This document shows, piece after piece, positions 1-6,147 of a DNA stretch of 7,856 bases. The stretch is from Methanosphaera sp. rholeuAM74 (lineage in GTDB: Archaea; Methanobacteriota; Methanobacteria; Methanobacteriales; Methanobacteriaceae). A program made the position numbers and the translations under genes. Below the pieces are notes generated by a model that saw only the letters and a program-made list of their open reading frames with translations, was not told where the DNA came from and ran no database searches. Position 1 is the first letter of the stretch; each line of letters opens with the position of its first letter. The stretch is from assembly GCA_003266075.1 (NCBI GenBank), contig MUZZ01000161.1, positions 1 to 7,856 of the forward strand, read 5' to 3'.

Positions 1-579
1 CCTGAAACAGTTGGACACAGACGCAGATTCGTACTCGGAAAACATGTTGGAAAGCACGTTATAAGTGAAAAGATAAAGGAAACAAACACCCAAGTAAGCG
101 ATGAAGAACTAAACAGAATATTTGAACGAGTAAAATCATTATCCGATATGGGAAAAACAGTTACCGATGTGGATTTACAGGCAATAACAGATGACATACT
201 ACACATGGATCCTGAAGACTCACTGGTACTGCAGGAATACACTACAGTGTCAGGAAACAAGGTGACACCAACAGCATCAGTAAGGGTAAACATCAACAAC
301 AGGGAAAGGATAGAAGCAGGAGTAGGGGTAGGACCAGTAGATGCGGCAATAGAAGCCATAAGAAAAAGTATAGAAGATACTGCTGAGATTACCTTAGAGG
401 AATACCACGTGGATGCAATAACTGGTGGAACAGACGCATTAATTGATGTACTTGTAAAACTCAAGTATAAAGACAAAGTAATAACTTCTAGGAGTACACA
501 GCCGGACATCATAATGGCAAGTGTCGAGGCATACCTCAAAGGAGTAAATAAGGTACTATCCGACCAGAAGAGAAGATAA
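1..579 (+). CDS. 2-isopropylmalate synthase / (R)-citramalate synthase family, C-terminal part (5' end outside window)
   Basis: The reading frame is open from base 1, so the N-terminal TIM-barrel catalytic domain lies outside the window. The first visible residues, PETVGHRRRFVLGKH, match the linker motif of LeuA/CimA enzymes (PE.VG..R..VLGKH.G). After a helical subdomain comes the regulatory dimer domain (about bases 230-560). It is recognised by GVGPVDAA, TGGTDAL and the C-terminal DIIMASVEAYLKGVN. Proteins with this domain condense acetyl-CoA with 2-oxoisovalerate (leucine pathway) or pyruvate (citramalate route to isoleucine), and the domain binds the feedback amino acid. The presence of the domain argues against AksA/homocitrate-type paralogues, which usually lack it. 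I cannot tell LeuA from CimA without the catalytic half, so no symbol is given. A-rich codons (ACA, ATA, CTA) dominate. The stop is 2 nt before cgi121, so the two are probably co-transcribed. Confidence 0.93.
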   Translation, partial: PETVGHRRRFVLGKHVGKHVISEKIKETNTQVSDEELNRIFERVKSLSDMGKTVTDVDLQAITDDILHMDPEDSLVLQEYTTVSGNKVTPTASVRVNINNRERIEAGVGVGPVDAAIEAIRKSIEDTAEITLEEYHVDAITGGTDALIDVLVKLKYKDKVITSRSTQPDIIMASVEAYLKGVNKVLSDQKRR

Positions 580-581
580 AC

Positions 582-1100
582 ATGATTGATAAACAAGAAG
601 AAATACTGCAAAAACATCACATCATAGTACACACCTACGAGGATAACACAATCGAAGACATACCACAACTCTTGGGACAAATAAACCAGATAACACTAGA
701 ACAAGAGGATTCAACAATACAACTACTGGATACAAACTACATATGTGGTAGTAAGCACTTAAAACAGGCAATGGCAATGGCATTCAAGGCTTTCAGTGAA
801 AAACAGAACTTCGCAAATGACAAGGGGCTGGAGATATGTGTAAGGTTATCGGCACAGAAGCAGATAACAAAGGCTATCAAGCTACTGGGAATAAAAGAGA
901 AGGGAAACATCACAGTAGTATACGTTGACACAAATGATGAACAAATAAGAAAAGTCGCAGCACTACTGGATAATAGGAACGACCAACTACTGGAAGAATA
1001 TGATGCTGACAGGATAATAAAAGCATATCACTTGGATGAAAGCCTGGACATACTTGGTCAACTAAATGAAAATATAGCATTGCTATCACTTAAAAGCTAG
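582..1100 (+). CDS. cgi121: KEOPS complex subunit Cgi121
   Basis: This 172-residue protein fits the Cgi121/TPRKB family. The fingerprints are a histidine-containing helix (GSKHLKQAMAMAFKAF, about residues 52-67), the segment EICVRLSAQKQITKAIKLLGI at residues 84-104 (family pattern: hydrophobic strand, then ..RQI..A....GI), and a C-terminal helix with ENIALLSL. In archaea Cgi121 binds the Bud32 kinase and the tRNA 3' end within KEOPS, which makes the t6A modification at position 37 of ANN-decoding tRNAs in the cytoplasm. The ATG is 2 nt after the stop of the upstream synthase gene and has no strong Shine-Dalgarno of its own, which suggests translational coupling. It is slightly longer than many archaeal homologues, mainly through its N-terminal 20-30 residues. 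Codon choice matches the upstream gene. The oligo-T tracts that follow probably end this transcript. Confidence 0.88.
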   Translation: MIDKQEEILQKHHIIVHTYEDNTIEDIPQLLGQINQITLEQEDSTIQLLDTNYICGSKHLKQAMAMAFKAFSEKQNFANDKGLEICVRLSAQKQITKAIKLLGIKEKGNITVVYVDTNDEQIRKVAALLDNRNDQLLEEYDADRIIKAYHLDESLDILGQLNENIALLSLKS

Positions 1101-1128
1101 AATAGCATAATCCTCTCCTTTTATAGGT

Positions 1129-1230
1129 TATTGTTTTTTGCAATACTTGTTATGGATATTGTTTTTTGCAATACTTGTTATGGGTATTGTTTTTTACAAT
1201 ACTTGTTATATGTTATTGTTTTTTACAATA
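1129..1230 (+). repeat. Four tandem 28-29 bp units, each carrying a T-loop inverted repeat
   Basis: Four copies of a 17-nt inverted-repeat core start at 1129, 1157, 1185 and 1214, so the spacing is 28, 28 and 29 bp. Copies 1 and 2 read TATTGTTTTTTGCAATA; copies 3 and 4 read TATTGTTTTTTACAATA. The arms are 6 nt around a T5 loop. The G/A difference keeps the innermost pair possible (U-G or U-A in RNA). Copies 1-3 are followed by CTTGTTAT; copy 4 runs straight into the TATA region of the ATPase gene. On the plus strand the T6 tracts could also terminate cgi121 transcription. The units are contiguous with no spacers, so this is not CRISPR. A regular array abutting a promoter suggests operator or iteron-like protein binding; that role is inferred. 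Confidence 0.85.
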
Positions 1231-1232
1231 AC

Positions 1233-1240
1233 TATTTAAA
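1233..1240 (+). promoter_or_regulatory. Probable TATA box of the ATPase gene
   Basis: TATTTAAA is preceded by an A-containing BRE-like stretch (ACAATAAC) that overlaps the end of repeat copy 4. With normal archaeal spacing the transcript would start near 1263. That gives a leader of about 12 nt containing the Shine-Dalgarno site at 1265-1270. The start site is predicted only. Confidence 0.5.
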
Positions 1241-1264
1241 GTGTGGACAACACATATTTAATAA

Positions 1265-1270
1265 AGGTGA
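1265..1270 (+). promoter_or_regulatory. Shine-Dalgarno site fixing the ATPase start
   Basis: AGGTGA lies 4 nt before the ATG at 1275 and 7 nt before the adjacent in-frame ATG at 1278. It complements the archaeal 16S rRNA 3' end. It rules out the 48-codon upstream extension, which would be translated from the tandem T-rich repeats. Confidence 0.7.
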
Positions 1271-1274
1271 AAAA

Positions 1275-2462
1275 ATGATGCTGCCATGGTCAACAAACAA
1301 CAATTTAACTGATATTCAGTTCTTCAATAGAACCAATGAGATTAATTTAATTTCAAATATACTTAAAACGACAGAAGAAGGATCATCTCCAGATTTGTTT
1401 GTTATTGGAGTTAGAGGTGTTGGTAAAACAGTATTGATGAGGAAGATTTTGCATGATTTTGAAAGAGATTATTTAGTAATACATGTGGATATGACAAAAT
1501 CAAATAATTTTCAGAAAACCAGATTTGATAGACAATCATTTATGGAGTTTTTTTATTCTAGAATTATTAAAGCATGTGAAGAACAGGATTTGATTACATT
1601 CGATAAGAAACTTGAGAAATTATTCAAAACCAATGATATATCCATAGATAAATTCATTAAAATGGGTGATATGCCTATACCACATTTTCATAAAGAAAAT
1701 AATTATCAGAAACTAGCTGAATTTGTGATGGACTTGCCTCAGAGGATATATGAAGAGTATAGTTTCATGTTAAAAGGTGTAATAGTATTTTTTGACGAGT
1801 TTCAAAAAATAAAAAACTTAAACGAAGATTTAGATGATTTCTTGTGGTATTTACGTAGTTCTATACAGGATCAGGGAAATGTGGCCTATATACTTAGTGG
1901 AAGTATGAGTATCTATGATCAGTTAATTGAAAAAGTTGCAGGAAATAAAGGTGCATTCGGTGGACGAATGCTTACGATACAAATCAAACCATTCTCTTAT
2001 TCAACTACGAAAAAATATTTAACTCAAGGAGTACCAGACTTAAAATTTACAGAAGATGGTTTAAAGAAATTCTATGAATGTACACGAGGATTACCATCAT
2101 ATATCAATACTTTTGCGAATCTAATTACACGTGATGAGCTATTAACTCCTGATATGGTTAAAAAAGAATTAAAAATAAATTTAAATGTATTAGTCATACA
2201 TTACATAAGTTTGTGGTACAGTTTAACACGTCAAGAACAGGAAATAATAATAAAACTATTAGAAAAACCATTGATAAGGAAAGAATTGGCAGAAAAATTA
2301 AATGTTACAACAGGATCACTAAGTAAGCCACTAGTAAAGTTGCAAAACTCATTATTGGTGGAAAAACATGAAAACAAGTATAAAATTTATGATAACTTAT
2401 TCAATCTATGGCTCAATGAATATTTCCTAGAAAATGGAATTTACCCATATTACCCGGAATAA
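1275..2462 (+). CDS. Archaeal AAA+ ATPase with C-terminal winged helix (PF01637-like)
   Basis: A 395-residue protein if started at 1275. It has Walker A GVRGVGKT (residues 45-52), Walker B VIVFFDEF with D174/E175, and a sensor-1-like strand ending in SGS (208-210). A C-terminal winged helix covers about 317-365 (RKELAEKLNVTTGSLSK), followed by YKIYDNLFNLWLNEY, a tail typical of the archaeal ATPase_2 family. The early F.NR..EI..I..IL segment also fits that family. These are P-loop ATPases of the AAA+/STAND type, mostly of unknown role and often lineage-expanded. It is not a clear Orc1/Cdc6. The gene stands alone: its own promoter and the repeat array lie upstream and a T8 tract downstream. Its codons are richer in TTA, AAT and ATT than those of leuA/cgi121, which could reflect separate acquisition. 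Family assignment is confident; function is unknown. Confidence 0.85.
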   Translation: MMLPWSTNNNLTDIQFFNRTNEINLISNILKTTEEGSSPDLFVIGVRGVGKTVLMRKILHDFERDYLVIHVDMTKSNNFQKTRFDRQSFMEFFYSRIIKACEEQDLITFDKKLEKLFKTNDISIDKFIKMGDMPIPHFHKENNYQKLAEFVMDLPQRIYEEYSFMLKGVIVFFDEFQKIKNLNEDLDDFLWYLRSSIQDQGNVAYILSGSMSIYDQLIEKVAGNKGAFGGRMLTIQIKPFSYSTTKKYLTQGVPDLKFTEDGLKKFYECTRGLPSYINTFANLITRDELLTPDMVKKELKINLNVLVIHYISLWYSLTRQEQEIIIKLLEKPLIRKELAEKLNVTTGSLSKPLVKLQNSLLVEKHENKYKIYDNLFNLWLNEYFLENGIYPYYPE

Positions 2463-2494
2463 TTCATTATTTCTAAGATGGATTCATATCCTCC

Positions 2495-2502
2495 TTTTTT
2501 TT
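2495..2502 (+). terminator. Oligo-T terminator after the ATPase gene
   Basis: A run of eight T follows CCTCC, 33 nt after the ATPase stop. Archaeal RNA polymerase terminates at such tracts without needing a hairpin. Several further T-runs up to about 2563 may act as backups. Confidence 0.55.
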
Positions 2503-2812
2503 AAAATTGTTGTATATTGTTGCTAGTTTTGGGGATATGATTATTTTAATATTCTTTTTTTTCAAGTTTTGTTTGGATTATGTGTTAAATTCAATATTAA
2601 CTACTTCGATGACTGTCTTATTTAGGATACTTTTTTTGAGGATGTTTTCGATACAGAACTTACGTATTACTATGTGTTATGTAATATGCTAATTGGACTT
2701 GTTAAAAGCCTACCAACTTTTGAGTAATATGATGAGTATTAATTCACGCATAATTTAACGACTTTGAAAATACCCTAATTTTGTCTGAGAGAAAAGTTAA
2801 TCTTTGATGTAG

Positions 2813-2820
2813 TATATAAT
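2813..2820 (+). promoter_or_regulatory. Probable TATA box of the cysteine-synthase-like gene
   Basis: TATATAAT lies about 95 nt upstream of the ATG at 2912 and predicts a transcript start near 2843. The leader would be about 70 nt and would contain the palindrome at 2862-2873. Other AT-rich stretches nearby could serve instead. Confidence 0.4.
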
Positions 2821-2861
2821 TATATTTATGGAATTATTATTTTTAATTCGGATTTTGTGGT

Positions 2862-2873
2862 CTGTTATAACAG
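2862..2873. promoter_or_regulatory. Perfect 12-bp palindrome, candidate operator
   Basis: CTGTTATAACAG is a perfect inverted repeat of two 6-bp arms, ending 38 bp before the cysteine-synthase-like start codon. Its position downstream of the likely TATA box fits repressor binding. No regulator is known from the sequence. Confidence 0.4.
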
Positions 2874-2911
2874 CTTCAATTATTTTTTGATTGTGAGGGT
2901 TTTGGATATTT

Positions 2912-3871
2912 ATGGATATTGATGGGTTAGTTGGTAATACGCCGATGATTAGGATTGATTATGAATATGAAGGAAGACGAAGTAGTATTTATACTAAGTT
3001 AGAGTTTTATAATTATTCTGGCAGTATTAAGGATAGAATTGCCTTGTATATTATTCAGCGTGAGCGTGAGAATGGTAATCTGGTTGATGGTCAGAGTATT
3101 GTGGAGGTTACTAGTGGAAATACTGGTATTGCTTTTAGTGCTATTGGCACTCTTTTTGGTCATGATGTCCATATTTTCATGCCGGATTGGGTGAGCTTGG
3201 AGAGGAGGAAGCTCATTGAAATGTATGGGGCCCATGTTCATCTTGTATCCAAGGAGGATGGTGGATTTAAACGTGCTTTGGAGTTGGCTGAAGATTTTGC
3301 TCTGGAAACTGGTGCGTACAGACCTCTCCAGTTTGATAATGTGTTGAATGTTGAGGCTCAGTATAGGACAACAGCTAAGGAAATTATTGACGCTGTTCCA
3401 GATGTCAATGCATTTGTTTCTGGGATTGGTACTGGTGGTACTTTGATGGGTATTGGTGGCAGGTTGAAGGAGTATAATCCTAGTTCAAAGGTCTTTGCCC
3501 TTGAGCCTTCTACTTTGTCTATTCTTAAGATGGGTATGGATGAGGGGAGTCATATGATTGAGGGCATTGGTGATGACTTCATACCTGGTATTGTTGATGA
3601 GTCTTTGATTGATGATATTGTTTTGATTGATGACTTGGATGCTATTAATATGTCTAAGATTATTGCCAGGGATTTTGGTTTGGGTATCGGAATTTCTGGT
3701 GGTGCGAATTTCTTGGCAGGTGTTCTTATGGATGATGATGATTTGAAAATTGCCACGGTTTTCCCTGATGATAATAAGAAGTATATTACTACTAAGTTGT
3801 CGGAGGGTGTTGATGATAATCCTAGTTTGCGTTCAAACAGGGTTAAGCTCATTGGTTTTAGTGTAGTTTAA
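2912..3871 (+). CDS. Cysteine synthase family PLP enzyme (CysK/CysM-like, divergent)
   Basis: This 319-residue protein is a fold-type-II PLP enzyme of the O-acetylserine sulfhydrylase / cystathionine beta-synthase family. Landmarks in order are LVGNTPM (residues 6-12), the Schiff-base lysine K40 in SGSIKDR, the substrate loop TSGNTG (67-72), and LERRKLIEMYGA (96-107). Then come LQFDN (139-143), the phosphate-binding GTGGT (173-177), IEGIGDDFIPG (216-226) and GISGGAN (260-266). It probably makes cysteine or a related beta-substituted amino acid in the cytosol. Two signatures are altered. The usual NP before the lysine loop is NY. Near the C-terminus, the PSSGERY-like motif reads PDDNKKY, putting Asp where the Ser near the pyridine nitrogen normally sits. 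Substrate is therefore uncertain and cysK/cysM cannot be assigned. A weak GAGGG site at 2895-2899 precedes the ATG. Codons are strongly G/T-ending. Confidence 0.88.
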   Translation: MDIDGLVGNTPMIRIDYEYEGRRSSIYTKLEFYNYSGSIKDRIALYIIQRERENGNLVDGQSIVEVTSGNTGIAFSAIGTLFGHDVHIFMPDWVSLERRKLIEMYGAHVHLVSKEDGGFKRALELAEDFALETGAYRPLQFDNVLNVEAQYRTTAKEIIDAVPDVNAFVSGIGTGGTLMGIGGRLKEYNPSSKVFALEPSTLSILKMGMDEGSHMIEGIGDDFIPGIVDESLIDDIVLIDDLDAINMSKIIARDFGLGIGISGGANFLAGVLMDDDDLKIATVFPDDNKKYITTKLSEGVDDNPSLRSNRVKLIGFSVV

Positions 3872-3893
3872 TGGGTTTTCTTTGGATATCCTA

Positions 3894-3907
3894 TTTTTCC
3901 ATTTTTT
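3894..3907 (+). terminator. T-tract terminator of the cysteine-synthase-like gene
   Basis: T5 (3894-3898) and T6 (3902-3907) tracts follow the palindrome GGATATCC (3884-3891) in the 37-bp convergent gap. They suit plus-strand termination. The minus strand has no T-run in this gap. Confidence 0.5.
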
Positions 3908-3908
3908 C

Positions 3909-4886
3909 CTAGTTTTGTCTTATTTTTTCTAGTATGATTTTGCTTAGTTTGTCCATGTTTTCTTTTGTCAGGTCTTTTATGGCTATGTTTTTTGTTTCTA
4001 TGATTATGCTCGGCTTTTTTATTCTGTTGTATTGTGGTCCTGTTTTTATTAGTGTTGGTTTTGTGTTTATTTCCTTGTTGATTTGGTATGCTAGTGTTTT
4101 TGCCTTTTTTTTGCTTTTTGTTGTTATAATCGTGTTTAGTCCTTCTTTATCTTGGTGTATTATCTTGTTTTCGGGTGGAAGTTGTTTTTGTAGTTGTTGT
4201 TTTAGGTATGTGTTTGTTTTTAGCGTTTTTTGGAGTATTTGTGGTGTTTTGTGTATTTCATGTTTTATTCCTGCACAGGTGATGTTGTCTGCTTTTAGGG
4301 TTTTTATCAGGTCTTTGTTTAGCTGTATTTTTTTTGTGTTGTTGGCTATTATTCCTCCGTTTTCTATGTTAAGTATTTTCGGTGTTCCTGTTGATGTTAT
4401 TTGTAGGTCTGCTATGTTTTTGTTTTCTTGGGCTCCTATTGTTGGTGTAGTATCCAGTATGAATATTATTTCATGTATATTGCATAGTTTATTTATTTCT
4501 TCTATGGGTTGTCTTGCAGTATATGCACTCATGCTTGTAATATACAGAGACTTCACATCATGTTCTGTCAGATACTTATCCAGTTCTTCAATATTTATTA
4601 TGCCTTCACGTGTTTCGATTTCTTCCACTTTTTTTTTCATTACCCATGCCATCTTGTTAAATCCATTCCATCCACCCTGATCTGCCACCAGTATAGGTTC
4701 TGGTATTGCCTCCAAAACAGTTAATATGCAACTGTTTGCACTATTTAGTATATGTACCTCATCAGATGGAAGAATTTTCTTTATCTCATCAACTGCACTA
4801 TTATAGTAGTCATAACTCTTCCCGACAGCATCCCTCATGGCTTCAACAGTATCACTGCTTATGCTTTTGTTTTCTAGTTCTAACAT
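3909..4886 (-). CDS. PLP-dependent fold-type-I (aminotransferase class V-like) protein, function unknown
   Basis: A 325-residue protein with the layout of a short fold-type-I PLP enzyme. A phosphate-side loop, NSANS (48-52), is followed by DQGGWNGF (69-76). Strand FILDTTPTIGA carries D145, the expected partner of the pyridine nitrogen. TSTGTPK ends in K170, the likely Schiff-base lysine, followed by GG.IA. The C-terminal half is a plausible small domain, but it is extremely rich in Lys, Thr, Ile, Asn and Gln because the DNA there is strongly strand-biased. It resembles cysteine desulfurase / selenocysteine-synthase-like folds, but I cannot name a substrate. The start is secure: AAGGTGAT (4892-4899) lies 5 nt before the ATG. 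That site overlaps the nreA stop codon and the gap to nreA is only 12 nt, so the two should be one transcript. The N-terminus is short for the class. Confidence 0.75.
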   Translation of the reverse strand: MLELENKSISSDTVEAMRDAVGKSYDYYNSAVDEIKKILPSDEVHILNSANSCILTVLEAIPEPILVADQGGWNGFNKMAWVMKKKVEEIETREGIINIEELDKYLTEHDVKSLYITSMSAYTARQPIEEINKLCNIHEIIFILDTTPTIGAQENKNIADLQITSTGTPKILNIENGGIIANNTKKIQLNKDLIKTLKADNITCAGIKHEIHKTPQILQKTLKTNTYLKQQLQKQLPPENKIIHQDKEGLNTIITTKSKKKAKTLAYQINKEINTKPTLIKTGPQYNRIKKPSIIIETKNIAIKDLTKENMDKLSKIILEKIRQN

Positions 4887-4891
4887 ATAAT

Positions 4892-4899
4892 ATCACCTT
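4892..4899 (-). promoter_or_regulatory. Strong Shine-Dalgarno overlapping the nreA stop
   Basis: On the minus strand AAGGTGAT begins on the last base of the nreA TAA and sits 5 nt before the ATG of the PLP-enzyme gene. It fixes that start and suggests re-initiation by ribosomes finishing nreA. Confidence 0.75.
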
Positions 4900-6065
4900 T
4901 AGAAGAATTGGTCTAGCGTTGTTTGTCTGTGTTTAATCACGTCATCCAGTAAATCTCCGGCACGTCTGAAGTCAGCTACTGTTAGTTGCAGTTTTGTTTC
5001 AATATAATCTAGTGCTTGTTGCATACTTTCAAATTCACGTGCTTCACTCTGCATTGCGTGTCTAATATTTTCTCTAACATTAAATACTCCTAGTGGTATG
5101 TAGTTTTCGTTTGCCTCCCTGAATACTATGCATCCTGCCTGTTTTTTATCCTTTTCCAGCTGCTCAAGTATGGCCATCTTAGCAGTATAGTAGCATCCTC
5201 CTACTCTGGAGTACTCCTTTTTTGGTTTATTGTTTTCATAGTCCGTGAATATCATTGTACCCTTGCCTTTCACATCTAGGAATGCTTCCATCCACTCATA
5301 CTGCCATGGTGTAGGTATTAACAGTATTGCATAGTAGTTGTTGAGTCCTGTGTACTCGTATACCTTGTATGTGTCTACCGTTGGATAGTATTTAACGTTA
5401 TCAAGTAGTTTGTTGGCTATAGTCGTGTCTACTGCTGTGATTGACCACCTCGTGGGTACTAGCTTCCTGTTCTTTTTTTCTCCCATTGTGCCTACAGAGA
5501 ATGCCTTCTGTATCTGTGAGAATGGTACGTCTTTTTTGTGAAGTATTTCTACAGCGTCTGCTGCTTTTAGGTCTGTGTCGTAGTAGGTTTTTTCGAGTTG
5601 ATGGTCCCATTTGACGTTGTCTATATCAAACTTCTTGAGTATTGCACTTGGTCCGTGTGGTGCTGTCTCTGTGCTGAATGTCATGCCGTTGGGTTTCTTG
5701 TTAAACTGGGCCTCACTTTGTATGTATTTTGATGCCATCGATATTTCCTGTAGTTTTTCTATGTAGTTGTTTTCCAGGTCTTTTATTGCAATGGTCTGTT
5801 TTCCACGTACTAGGCTTAGTCGGTAGTTTATTATTTCCTGTTGGGTTGTGTTGGTGTTTAGCCATTGTTCGGGTTGGTCCATTATGCTTGAGTCCTCGAA
5901 TGATGGTGATAGTAGTGGTCCGGCAAATACTTTGGGGTAGTTGTATGTTCCTATGAATACTGATGGTGGGGTTGTGCCTTCTAATTCTTTGTCTACCTTG
6001 GTTGTTTTCATGTTGTATAGCTGTTGTGTTATCTTTTTTAGGTATGCGTATTTGCTTTGTATCAT
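4899..6065 (-). CDS. nreA: Archaeal Nre DNA repair protein (NreA family)
   Basis: This 388-residue protein has the two-domain Nre architecture (formerly DUF650 and DUF651). The N-terminal domain opens with PPSVFIGTYNYPKVFAGPL (about residues 33-51) and contains ETAPHGPSA. The C-terminal domain contains VPTRWSITAVD, GGCYYTAK and REANENYIPLGVFNVREN. It ends exactly in QTTLDQFF (381-388), a textbook PCNA-interacting (PIP) motif, QxxLxxFF. In haloarchaea NreA acts with PCNA and the UvrABC system against mitomycin C damage; the same general role is inferred here. Only two cysteines occur in the whole protein (GGC, AGC), so a four-cysteine N-terminal zinc motif, described for some family members, is absent. 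The ATG at 6065 follows GGAG at about 11 nt. It is the first gene of a two-gene unit with the PLP enzyme and is divergent from the P5CR-like gene. Confidence 0.92.
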   Translation of the reverse strand: MIQSKYAYLKKITQQLYNMKTTKVDKELEGTTPPSVFIGTYNYPKVFAGPLLSPSFEDSSIMDQPEQWLNTNTTQQEIINYRLSLVRGKQTIAIKDLENNYIEKLQEISMASKYIQSEAQFNKKPNGMTFSTETAPHGPSAILKKFDIDNVKWDHQLEKTYYDTDLKAADAVEILHKKDVPFSQIQKAFSVGTMGEKKNRKLVPTRWSITAVDTTIANKLLDNVKYYPTVDTYKVYEYTGLNNYYAILLIPTPWQYEWMEAFLDVKGKGTMIFTDYENNKPKKEYSRVGGCYYTAKMAILEQLEKDKKQAGCIVFREANENYIPLGVFNVRENIRHAMQSEAREFESMQQALDYIETKLQLTVADFRRAGDLLDDVIKHRQTTLDQFF

Positions 6066-6147
6066 TATTGGACACTCTCCTCTTGTGTTCTATATTTGTC
6101 TTTTGATGATTAAGTATTTGTAGTGTTTACTGCAATATATATTACTC
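6066..6147. promoter_or_regulatory. Divergent promoter region between nreA and the P5CR-like gene
   Basis: Only 82 bp separate the two start codons, so both promoters must overlap here. TATATTT at 6091-6097 could serve the plus-strand gene (predicted start near 6120). On the minus strand an A/T stretch around 6106-6115 could serve nreA. A symmetrical AATATATATT (6134-6143) sits just before the plus-strand ATG, too close to be its TATA box. Assignments are tentative. Confidence 0.4.

Larger units (their letters stand above)
2503..2911. other. AT-rich intergenic region
   Basis: About 410 bp separate the ATPase from the cysteine-synthase-like gene. The first half is T-rich and encodes only a 61-codon open frame (2507-2692) of low-complexity hydrophobic residues, which I judge spurious. 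The second half holds a TATA-like box (2813-2820), a 12-bp palindrome (2862-2873) and a weak C/D-box-like arrangement (2715-2798). No tRNA or recognisable gene remnant was found. Confidence 0.6.

Noticed and set aside
1129..1230. CRISPR array
   Set aside because: The 28-29 bp units are contiguous and nearly identical along their whole length; there are no variable spacers between repeats and no cas genes nearby.
1131..1274. N-terminal extension of the ATPase
   Set aside because: It would translate the tandem T-rich repeats into a repetitive Cys/Phe/Tyr-rich peptide. A good Shine-Dalgarno precedes the ATG at 1275 and the family-like sequence begins there.
1275..2462. Orc1/Cdc6 replication initiator
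   Set aside because: It has a P-loop and a winged helix, but the residues around Walker A and the C-terminal YKIYDNLFNLWLNEY tail fit the general archaeal ATPase family, and no ORB-like elements were recognised.
2507..2692. Small hydrophobic protein of 61 residues
   Set aside because: Low-complexity Phe/Leu/Ile content is what T-rich noncoding DNA gives; there is no Shine-Dalgarno, and the frame begins inside the terminator region.
3550..3852. 100-residue minus-strand frame within the cysteine-synthase-like gene
   Set aside because: It lies antisense to a region with clear PLP-enzyme motifs and has a Ser/Ile/Pro-rich shadow composition.
3934..4680. 248-residue plus-strand frame opposite the PLP-enzyme gene
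   Set aside because: It is Phe/Ser/Cys/Val-rich with no domain, is caused by the T/G-rich strand, and lies opposite a gene with a strong Shine-Dalgarno and PLP-enzyme motifs.
5713..6075. 120-residue minus-strand frame overlapping nreA
   Set aside because: It is a shifted-frame shadow of nreA, rich in Thr/Asn/His/Arg without motifs; the Nre frame carries all family signatures.
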